Below the pieces are notes generated by a model. That model was not told the origin of the DNA. It saw nothing but the letters and a program-made list of their open reading frames with translations, and made no database searches. A DNA stretch of 43,127 nucleotides. Source: Chromatiales bacterium (GTDB lineage: Bacteria > Pseudomonadota > Gammaproteobacteria > Chromatiales > Chromatiaceae). The stretch spans positions 1-43,127 of the forward strand of contig JAKSBX010000130.1 of the NCBI GenBank assembly GCA_022360905.1, given 5' to 3'. Position numbers and translations under genes: made by a program. Shown piece by piece: positions 36,710-43,127 of the stretch; the first letter of the stretch is position 1, and each line of letters begins with the position of its first letter.

Positions 36710-37234
36710 TCAGCCACCCAGGGAATGGATGAACTCCTCATAGCTTGTACCCTTACTCTTTAGTACACCTTGCAACCACTCCAGCGAGGCATCGGGGGCA
36801 TTTCCAGGGCCTGCCTGCTGCTCGATTCGTAGCATTTCCTGATAGATCGGGGTGACGGTTTCGATACCGGCCTGGCTGGGTTTGCGCCGTACCGAGAAAT
36901 AGCCGATCGGCTTGCCGTTTTGGTCATAGTCCGCGGTGACGTTGGCAAACACCCAATAGTAGTCACCACTTTTGGCCATGTTTTTCACGTAGGCGAAGCA
37001 CTCCTGCCCGGATTCGATTACATTCCATAACAGCCGGAATACCCCCCGCGGCATATCGGGATGGCGGATGATATTGTGCTGAACATTCAACAGCTCATGC
37101 TCGGCATAACCCGCAATTTTCATAAAGATTCGGTTGGCGTAGGTGATTCGTCCCTTGAGGTCTGTCTTGGAGACAATGAAGTCGTTTTCATCCATGATGA
37201 TTTCCCTATTCGTCGGTGTGACATTGGGTTTCAT
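36710..37234 (-). CDS. Stand-alone Aer-type PAS protein (CetB-like)
   Basis: The 174-residue cytoplasmic protein is one Aer-type PAS domain (about 15-125) plus a helical tail. It shares with Aer the segment SKTDLKGRITYANRIFMKIA, the RHPDMP motif (whose Arg, His and Asp are implicated in FAD binding in Aer) and GDYYWVFANV. There is no MCP domain. It lies immediately downstream of an MCP gene, and a paralogue lies immediately upstream of it, as CetB and CetC flank CetA in Campylobacter. It probably reports redox or energy state to that MCP. Its ribosome-binding site GGGGAG, 5 bases before the ATG, belongs to the repeat element at 37236-37303. Confidence 0.85.
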   Translation of the reverse strand: MKPNVTPTNREIIMDENDFIVSKTDLKGRITYANRIFMKIAGYAEHELLNVQHNIIRHPDMPRGVFRLLWNVIESGQECFAYVKNMAKSGDYYWVFANVTADYDQNGKPIGYFSVRRKPSQAGIETVTPIYQEMLRIEQQAGPGNAPDASLEWLQGVLKSKGTSYEEFIHSLGG

Positions 37235-37235
37235 G

Positions 37236-37303
37236 GAAACTCCCCGCGCCTTGTTGGGCGCTTTTCAGACACGGCAGAGGCCATCGGATTAGCGATAACC
37301 TAG
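37236..37303 (-). repeat. Short intercistronic copy of the CTAG-ended element, with stop codon and Shine-Dalgarno
   Basis: Read on the minus strand, this stretch aligns with the right half-end of the 69-355 element: both begin CTAGG, share CTAA(C/T)CC, CTGAAAA(A)GCGCC, a small hairpin GCGCC-6 nt-GGCGC, and (A/G)GGAGT. Here CTAG (37300-37303) contains the stop codon TAG of the MCP gene, the hairpin is 37246-37261, and GGGGAG (37240-37245) sits 5 bases before the ATG of the next PAS gene. I judge the two copies homologous from alignment by eye over about 70 bases. Confidence 0.65.
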
Positions 37304-38751
37304 CTATGTTTTTCAGTGATCATGGCGTCGATGCGATCCATCACGCGGTCACTGGCTTCCTCCATTTGCCTGTAGTTTTCAAGAATACTCTTCAGCAGCG
37401 TTCTGTCTTTCTCCCACTCTTTCGAAAGCAGCTCCAAAGCCTTATGGCCTGCCTTGTGCACCTGGCAGTGGGGCTCCTCCAGCTCTTTGAATGCGATCAG
37501 ATGGCCAAAGGTCTCTTGGCCGAAGCCTTCATAGTACCATTTGCCCAGGCGACAGTTGTGGTGATCGACCTTCACGGCATTGGCGTCCTCATTGTCGGTG
37601 CCGGCGTGGAAGGATTTATAGGCCTTCTGTTTGTAGATCATATGATCGACCTTGATCAGTGAGGCGTAACAGATGTCATGGGCAAAATCGACTGAGGTAT
37701 AGGTGGCCTGGGCGTGTTGAGCGAATTGATTGAAGTTACTGCTCATATCCTCCACTGAGGTCTGCACGTCATTGGCCATATCGAGCATTTCGTTGGAGTT
37801 GCTCTGCATGATCGCAGTCTCTTTCTGGAAGGTGTGGACCACATCGCGAATCTCGTCGGTGGCCTTTTTGGTGCTTTCCGCCAGTTTCTTTACCTCATCG
37901 GCTACCACCGCAAAGCCTCGTCCATGTTCACCTGCGCGGGCCGCTTCGATGGATGCGTTGAGCGCCAGCAGATTGGTTTTGTCCGCGATTTCGCTGATCA
38001 TTCCCAGGATGCCGGTGATCTCGTCACTCATGGAGTTGAGCTGCCTCATGGTCTGATGGCTCTGTTCGATCATGCCCAGGGTGCGGTTTTGTGCCTCCAC
38101 CACCTGCGACACGGCCAGCTGACTGTCCTGGGCCTTCTCCATATTGTCGGTGGCGATATGGGAGACTTTCTGCATTTCATCGGTAATGCGGGTCAGATCG
38201 TGCTGGCTGAGCAACAGATTGTTCATGGTCTGGCTGGTATTCAGCGCCTGCAGTTCTGCCGCCTTTTCGTTGCGCATGATGTAGGCGGCGTTGTCGGCCA
38301 TGGCGTCCAGCGATTTATTGATTCGTGCCAGGGTTTTTGCCAATTCGCCATGCAGGCCCGCTGGCAGGGTGCGACGATAGTAGTGTCCCTGGGATATCAG
38401 TTCGAAGCTGGTTTTAACCTCCCGAAAAAAGGTTTCCAACTGGTCCAACGACTCATTCAGGTTCCACGCGATATGCCCCGCTTCTCCCATCCAGGGGACC
38501 TCTGTGATGCGTGAGGAGAATTGCCCGTCGAGCATTTCATCGAGTACCTGCTCGGTCTGTTTCATAACATGAAACGGCATTTTCATACGATGAGAGATGA
38601 TGCCTGCAACGATCAGTGTGCCCAGGGGAAACAGCCAGTGCCAGTGATGGTAGCCTTCACCCAGCCATGAGGAGAAGACAGATGCGACGCTCAGCAGGAT
38701 AAAGATCAGAACATAGATCTTAAGTCTGGTGGCCAAATACAAACGTTTCAT
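37300..38751 (-). CDS. Methyl-accepting chemotaxis protein with C-terminal CZB domain (CetA-like)
   Basis: The 483-residue product has two membrane helices (about 10-27 and 37-54) joined by only a few residues, so it has no periplasmic sensor domain. A HAMP-like linker and the MCP signalling hairpin follow; the tip reads [21 protein letters not shown]. The last 100 residues form a chemoreceptor zinc-binding (CZB) domain with [13 protein letters not shown] and further His ligands ([15 protein letters not shown]). It should sense through the cytoplasm: through its own zinc site and, by context, through the two stand-alone PAS proteins encoded either side. Its start overlaps the upstream PAS gene by 32 bp. 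Confidence 0.9.
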   Translation of the reverse strand: MKRLYLATRLKIYVLIFILLSVASVFSSWLGEGYHHWHWLFPLGTLIVAGIISHRMKMPFHVMKQTEQVLDEMLDGQFSSRITEVPWMGEAGHIAWNLNESLDQLETFFREVKTSFELISQGHYYRRTLPAGLHGELAKTLARINKSLDAMADNAAYIMRNEKAAELQALNTSQTMNNLLLSQHDLTRITDEMQKVSHIATDNMEKAQDSQLAVSQVVEAQNRTLGMIEQSHQTMRQLNSMSDEITGILGMISEIADKTNLLALNASIEAARAGEHGRGFAVVADEVKKLAESTKKATDEIRDVVHTFQKETAIMQSNSNEMLDMANDVQTSVEDMSSNFNQFAQHAQATYTSVDFAHDICYASLIKVDHMIYKQKAYKSFHAGTDNEDANAVKVDHHNCRLGKWYYEGFGQETFGHLIAFKELEEPHCQVHKAGHKALELLSKEWEKDRTLLKSILENYRQMEEASDRVMDRIDAMITEKHS

Positions 38752-39253
38752 AGTTCTCGAACCCTTGGTCGTTTATGGCTTGGTTCAAAAGCTCAGTTGA
38801 GGCGGCAATCGCATTTTTCGGCCCGGCACTGGTCTCTGTGCTCAGCATATCCCGATAGAGCCCGGCAAAGTAATCCACCGCCTCTCGGCTCGCTTTACGT
38901 CTCACCGAGAAGTAGCCGATGATCTGGTCCATCGGGTCGTAGTCCGGTGTGACATTGGCCAATACCCAGTAGTGGTCACCGTTTTTGCAGAGATTCTTAA
39001 TGTAGGCAAAACACTCTTGACCCTGCATGATTTCGCTCCACAGTAGATGGAACACACCTCGGGGCATATCCGGGTGGCGCAACAGATTATGTTGCTGGCC
39101 AAGCAACTCCGTTTCCTGGTAGCCACTGATCTTCATGAACAGCCTGTTCGCGTAGACGATTCTCCCCTTGGTATCGGTTTTAGAAACGATAAAATCACGC
39201 TCGCTGACCAACACCTCCCTATTCGTCGGTTGTATCCCGTTTTTCATTACCAC
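38720..39253 (-). CDS. Stand-alone Aer-type PAS protein (CetC-like)
   Basis: The 177-residue product is a paralogue of the PAS protein at 36710-37234: both begin with PTNREx and share SKTDxKGRIxYANRx[17 protein letters not shown] and YFSVRRK. It is a single Aer-type PAS domain with the RHPDMP motif linked to FAD binding, plus a helical C-terminus, and no output domain. It overlaps the MCP-CZB gene by 32 bp, so the two are translationally coupled. The ATG at 39253 has GGAGG about 10 bases upstream. Together with the MCP and the second PAS protein it forms a split energy-taxis receptor in the CetC-CetA-CetB order, an inference from architecture. Confidence 0.85.
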   Translation of the reverse strand: MVMKNGIQPTNREVLVSERDFIVSKTDTKGRIVYANRLFMKISGYQETELLGQQHNLLRHPDMPRGVFHLLWSEIMQGQECFAYIKNLCKNGDHYWVLANVTPDYDPMDQIIGYFSVRRKASREAVDYFAGLYRDMLSTETSAGPKNAIAASTELLNQAINDQGFENYETFVFGHQT

Positions 39254-39394
39254 TCTGCCTCCATCAGATTCCCTGGTTACCTCTCTTGTTGATCGACAGA
39301 GACGGCAATTTCTTTACAAGTGATTGTGTATCACGGAAACAAATAATGAGTATTAATTTTTTGCTCTCAGTGGTGTTATATAAGGCTGTTATAT

Positions 39395-39421
39395 TTAAAC
39401 TTCCGTAGACTTAGCCGGTGT
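39395..39421 (+). promoter_or_regulatory. Possible FliA (sigma-28) promoter upstream of the Aer-like gene
   Basis: TTAA at 39395-39398, a 15-base spacer, then GCCGGTGT at 39414-39421 resembles the flagellar consensus TAAA-N15-GCCGATAA (3 of 4 and 5 of 8). It lies about 120 bp before the chosen start of a chemoreceptor gene, a class commonly driven by FliA. The match is imperfect and could be chance. Confidence 0.35.
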
Positions 39422-39541
39422 TTTATTGATTCAAAAAACCAACCAAATCATTTTCTGTCATTGACTTGTCTACAGCATTTATCCGTTATTTTTCTTGATC
39501 CAATAACCATAAATCCAAGCATCGTTGAAGGCCCCGACACA

Positions 39542-41110
39542 ATGAAAATCAACCACCCCGTGAGCAACAGGGAAAAGGAAGTTCAGCAACAACACAACAT
39601 TCTTTCGACTACCGATCTGAAAGGTGCGATCACTTACGTCAATCAGGATTTTGTTGAGATCAGCGGCTTCAGCGATGGGGAGCTGTGTGGCCACAACCAC
39701 AACGTGGTCCGTCACCCGGATATGCCGCCCGTAGCCTTCGAAAGTCTTTGGGATACGGTAAAAGCGGGATATCCCTGGATGGGGATCGTTAAAAACCGCT
39801 GTAAAAACGGTGACCACTACTGGGTGGATGCTTTTGTGATGCCGATTCTGAAGGGCGGTGAGACTTTCGAGTATCAGTCGGTCAGGTACCAGCCGAAACG
39901 TGAGTGGATTGAGCGGGCGGAGCGGATCTATCAGCGACTGCAGCAGGGCAAGGGATTCAAGAGCGGTCTATTGGGGCGGATCGGATTGCGCCAGAAATTG
40001 ATTCTGGGGAATCTGTTGGCGTTGCTGCCTGCCCTGTTGCTTGGCATGTCCACACAGTCCGACGCGCTCGGCTTGGTTGGTTTTGCCGTCACGGGGTTGT
40101 TGATGATCGGGGTCAATGCTCTGATTATGCATCCCCTGCAGAAACTGGTGAGCCAGGCATCCGAGGTCTATGATCAACCGGTCATGCGCCAGGTCTACAC
40201 CGGCCGGGATGATGAGTTTGGTCAGATTCAGCTGGCGCTGAAGATGCAGTCGTCACAGATCAACGCGATTGTCGGCCGACTCTCGGATACCACCTCCAAG
40301 CTGTCAAACCTGGCCCATGTGAACTACGGCACTTCCGTGCAGGCCAACCAGGGGGTTGAGCAGCAGCAACAGGAACTCTCCATGGTGGCAACCGCCATGA
40401 CACAGATGGTGGCGACCGTACAGGAGATTGCACGCAATACCGTGCTTGCCGCAGAAGCCACCCGCTCAGGTCAGAAGAAGACCGTATCGGGGCAGGATGT
40501 CGTGCAGCAGACCGTCGATTCCATCAATGCGCTCTCCGCGGATGTCCAGCAGGCCGCTGGCGTGATTGATCGGCTTTCCAAGCAGAGTGCGGATATCGTG
40601 CGTGTGCTCGATGTCATCAAGGATATTGCCGAGCAGACCAACCTGCTGGCCCTGAATGCGGCGATTGAAGCCGCCCGGGCCGGAGAGAATGGGCGGGGGT
40701 TTGCGGTTGTCGCCGATGAGGTGCGAAATCTGGCCAGCCGAACTACCCAATCCGCCAAAGAGATCGAGGAGATGATCGAGCGTCTGCAATCGGGTAGCAG
40801 TCAGGCTGTCGGGGTGATGGAGCAGAGTTGCTCACAGGCTGAATCCTGTGTGACCCTGGCCGGCCAGGCCGGCGCCGCACTGCAGAGTATCTCCGGTGTG
40901 ATCGATAGCATTACCGATATGAATCACCATATCGCTACGGCTTCAGAAGAGCAGAGTTCGGTGGCTGAAGAGATCAACCAGAATATCGTCAATATCAATC
41001 AGGTAGCCGATTCTACCTCTGAAGGTGCGCATAAGAGTGTGCGGGCCACCGAAGAGATGGCGGAAGCGATCGAGCGACTCGACAATCTGGTGTTGCAGTT
41101 CAAACGCTGA
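39542..41110 (+). CDS. Aer-like aerotaxis receptor (PAS-MCP)
   Basis: Starting at ATG 39542 the product has 522 residues, close to E. coli Aer (506); the upstream extension to 39461 is not homologous and is rejected. The N-terminus matches Aer: [49 protein letters not shown]. It is a PAS domain expected to bind FAD. A helical hairpin in the membrane (about 165-205) and a HAMP-like region follow, then the MCP signalling domain with [23 protein letters not shown] at its tip. It senses redox or oxygen through FAD and signals to CheA/CheW. It is divergent from the split PAS/MCP operon, with about 290 bp of A/T-rich promoter DNA between them. Confidence 0.9.
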   Translation: MKINHPVSNREKEVQQQHNILSTTDLKGAITYVNQDFVEISGFSDGELCGHNHNVVRHPDMPPVAFESLWDTVKAGYPWMGIVKNRCKNGDHYWVDAFVMPILKGGETFEYQSVRYQPKREWIERAERIYQRLQQGKGFKSGLLGRIGLRQKLILGNLLALLPALLLGMSTQSDALGLVGFAVTGLLMIGVNALIMHPLQKLVSQASEVYDQPVMRQVYTGRDDEFGQIQLALKMQSSQINAIVGRLSDTTSKLSNLAHVNYGTSVQANQGVEQQQQELSMVATAMTQMVATVQEIARNTVLAAEATRSGQKKTVSGQDVVQQTVDSINALSADVQQAAGVIDRLSKQSADIVRVLDVIKDIAEQTNLLALNAAIEAARAGENGRGFAVVADEVRNLASRTTQSAKEIEEMIERLQSGSSQAVGVMEQSCSQAESCVTLAGQAGAALQSISGVIDSITDMNHHIATASEEQSSVAEEINQNIVNINQVADSTSEGAHKSVRATEEMAEAIERLDNLVLQFKR

Positions 41111-41155
41111 CCGGCCGTTGGCTTGAACCGGCAAGAAGGGGATAGTCGGTTTGGT

Positions 41156-43030
41156 TCAGGCGCTAACCTTGTTGGACGCTGGTGGCTTTGTCTGGTTTTC
41201 GTGCTCCGGTACCAGTTGACCGAGTAACGCCCTTAGTTGCCGGCTGTCGAGAGCCTCACTGGCCGTGGTCATCTGTTGCATGACCTCGTTCAGCCACTGC
41301 CAGTCGACCTGGCGGTGGTGAGCCAGCAGGACCTTTTCATGGCTGGTTTTTGCAAGCTCCTCCTTCTCGTGAAACAGCTCCTCGTAGAGTTTTTCGCCTG
41401 GTCGTAAGCCAATGTACTCAATCTGGATATCCTCACCCAGGGTGCGTCCGGAGAGGTGGATCATCTGCTCGGCCAGATAGCTGATCTTGATCGGCTCTCC
41501 CATGTCGAGGACAAAAATCTCGCCACCTTGCCCCATCACCACGGTCTGCATGATCAGTTGGCAGGCCTCTGGGATGGTCATGAAATAGCGCTCCATCCTG
41601 GGGTCGGTGACGGTCACCGGTCCCCCCGCTTCGATCTGTTTGCGGAACAGCGGAATTACACTGCCGGCGGAGCCTAGTACATTGCCGAAACGTACCGTTA
41701 TGAAACGGGTATCGGAATGGGCGTTGAGGTTCTGACAAAAGATCTCAGCACCCCGCTTGCTGGCCCCCATCACATTAGCCGGATTGACCGCTTTATCGGT
41801 GGAGACCAGCACGAACACGCCACTGCGGTATTGGTTTGCCATCTCTGCCACGATACGGGTGCCGAGCACGTTATTGCGCACCGCCTGACGAATTCGGTTC
41901 TCAAGCATCGGCACATGTTTGTAGGCGGCTGCATGAAAAACCACTTCAGGCCGGTATTCACGGAACACGCTCTCCACATAGGCCTGGTCGGTGATGTCTC
42001 CGAGATGACAATCCAGGCTAAGTTCCGGATAGCTCTTCAGCAGCTCCATCTCGATGGAATAGAGATTGAATTCACTGTTTTCCAACAACACCAGCTTGGC
42101 GGGATTGAGCTTGGCAAGCTGTCTGCAGAGTTCCGAGCCGATCGAGCCACCGGCCCCGGTCACCAGAATCACCTTACCCGCCAGTGTGGCATCGATCGCC
42201 TGCCAGTCGAGGGAGACCGGATTGCGGCCCAGCAGATCCTCGATCGAGACCTGCCTCAAGTGGTTGATCTGTACATTCCCCGACATCAGGTCGTTGAGCT
42301 GGGGTACGGAGCGGAAAGGTACCCCGGCAGATTCGCAAAATTCGACCACCCGGCGCATCTGTGAGGATGAGGCGGAAGGGATCGCCAGCATGATGATATC
42401 GATACTCAGCTCTTCACAGAGTGCCGGGATATCCTCGCTGGTGCCGGCCACCGGCAGGCCGTGAATCTCCCGTCCCTGACGACGCTGCTTGTCATCCACG
42501 AAGGCCACCGGCCGGAAGTCGCCGCGCCGGTTGCGCAGAATGTCTCTGGCCAGCATCTCACCGGCTTTGCCTGAGCCGACGATCAGTACCCGTTTGCCTG
42601 GTGCCAGGTCCAGGTGTCTGTCCTTGAGCAGACGATAGATCAGCCGCGGTCCGCTCAACAGCATCACCAGTAGAATGGCATGGATTACCGGGACCGATCT
42701 GGGTACTCCGCCGGCCCGTGTAAAGACAAACAGTAACGCCACCCCGACCACGGTACCGACCAGTACCGCTTTAAGGATCCGTATGATGTCGGGCAGGGAG
42801 GCGAAACGCCAGATGCCCCGGTAGAGACCGAACAGCAGAAATGCCGCCAGCTGAACCGGCAGAATGTAGAGCAGTGCTCGCAGGGCGTCCTCATAGAAAG
42901 AGACCGGTACAACCTCCAGGTTGTAGCGGAACCAAAAGGCCAGAAACCAGGCGATGGGCACCATCAACACGTCATGGGCCAGGGCGACCCCCTGGGATCG
43001 TAAATGACGCGGTAAGATCTGTCGGCTCAT
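41156..43030 (-). CDS. WbpM/CapD-type nucleoside-diphosphate-sugar 4,6-dehydratase
   Basis: The 624-residue protein has four N-terminal membrane helices (about 17-35, 52-70, 88-104 and 115-130), a first Rossmann fold with GSGKAGE (152-158), and a second with TGAGGSIGS (291-299). The second carries the catalytic STDKA (410-414) and the M421-xxx-K425 pair used by the WbpM/FlaA1 branch in place of Tyr-xxx-Lys. Such enzymes make UDP-4-keto-6-deoxy sugars, usually from UDP-GlcNAc, at the start of O-antigen or capsule sugar pathways. AGGAG lies 8 bases before the ATG. It converges on the Aer-like gene and probably belongs to a polysaccharide locus continuing past the window edge. Confidence 0.9.
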   Translation of the reverse strand: MSRQILPRHLRSQGVALAHDVLMVPIAWFLAFWFRYNLEVVPVSFYEDALRALLYILPVQLAAFLLFGLYRGIWRFASLPDIIRILKAVLVGTVVGVALLFVFTRAGGVPRSVPVIHAILLVMLLSGPRLIYRLLKDRHLDLAPGKRVLIVGSGKAGEMLARDILRNRRGDFRPVAFVDDKQRRQGREIHGLPVAGTSEDIPALCEELSIDIIMLAIPSASSSQMRRVVEFCESAGVPFRSVPQLNDLMSGNVQINHLRQVSIEDLLGRNPVSLDWQAIDATLAGKVILVTGAGGSIGSELCRQLAKLNPAKLVLLENSEFNLYSIEMELLKSYPELSLDCHLGDITDQAYVESVFREYRPEVVFHAAAYKHVPMLENRIRQAVRNNVLGTRIVAEMANQYRSGVFVLVSTDKAVNPANVMGASKRGAEIFCQNLNAHSDTRFITVRFGNVLGSAGSVIPLFRKQIEAGGPVTVTDPRMERYFMTIPEACQLIMQTVVMGQGGEIFVLDMGEPIKISYLAEQMIHLSGRTLGEDIQIEYIGLRPGEKLYEELFHEKEELAKTSHEKVLLAHHRQVDWQWLNEVMQQMTTASEALDSRQLRALLGQLVPEHENQTKPPASNKVSA

Positions 43031-43127
43031 GCAACCACTCCTGGGGCCCTCTGCACAAATTGCTGGTGTTGCTGGCCGGCCATTCTAACCCATTCTGCCG
43101 GCCGTGCTGAGCTCGGTGATCGAAGCC

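Noticed and set aside
39254..39345. FliA-type promoter for the PAS/MCP operon (GCCG near 39312 on the minus strand)
   Set aside because: The -35 element at the required 15-base spacing matches only two of four bases.
39461..39541. Upstream start of the Aer-like receptor at 39461
   Set aside because: The added 27 residues have no Aer similarity and lie in A/T-rich promoter DNA; ATG 39542 matches the family length.
1..43127. CRISPR arrays, tRNA or rRNA genes, prophage or integron features
   Set aside because: No regularly spaced short repeats, tRNA-like cloverleaf, rRNA segment or phage structural gene was recognised; XerC is the housekeeping enzyme in its normal operon.

Overview
The window comes from a gammaproteobacterial chromosome. 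The gene orders hslV-hslU-DUF971-ubiE and lptM-dapF-DUF484-xerC are typical of that class. Most of the DNA is GC-rich with Chromatiales/Pseudomonas-like proteins, but I cannot name a genus from sequence alone. No rRNA, tRNA, CRISPR array, transposase or phage gene was seen.

Layout. (1) 1-2897: housekeeping operon on the minus strand (HslV peptidase, HslU unfoldase, DUF971 protein, first 17 codons of UbiE). A 287-bp transposase-free inverted-repeat element sits between DUF971 and ubiE. (2) 3155-7042: a LolA-like periplasmic protein and an MMPL/RND membrane transporter, probably one envelope lipid-transport unit. (3) 7229-9812: minus-strand operon lptM-dapF-DUF484-xerC; lptM is only 45 codons. 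(4) 10100-16653: a surface-glycan cluster on the minus strand (FrhB-like protein, polysaccharide pyruvyl transferase, LPG-synthase-like membrane protein, and a 1019-residue protein made of two GT-C glycosyltransferase halves). The distal part is visibly A/T-rich and looks acquired. (5) 17012-17731: a small membrane protein with a SPOR-like tail. (6) 17864-25260: a self-contained exosortase H system: a 1971-residue secreted protein with 14 tandem DUF11-like repeats and an IPTL-type C-terminal sorting signal, divergent from xrtH and an XrtH-associated membrane protein. A beta-propeller lipoprotein follows. (7) 26619-33499: a copper/silver efflux operon (Met/His/Cys-rich small protein, CusC-, CusB-, CusA-like proteins, CusF). 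(8) 33554-41110: sensory region with a PAS-GAF-GGDEF-EAL protein, an MCP with a zinc-binding CZB domain flanked by two stand-alone Aer-type PAS proteins (the CetC-CetA-CetB order of Campylobacter), and a divergent full-length Aer-like receptor. (9) 41156-43030: a WbpM/CapD-type nucleotide-sugar dehydratase, probably the edge of another polysaccharide locus.

The signals most worth following are: the PAS/MCP-CZB/PAS module beside an intact Aer; the CTAG-ended element whose second, shorter copy appears to supply both the stop codon of the MCP gene and the ribosome-binding site of the next PAS gene; the Y-shaped nested hairpin topology of the 69-355 element; the giant dedicated exosortase substrate; and the internally duplicated GT-C protein.
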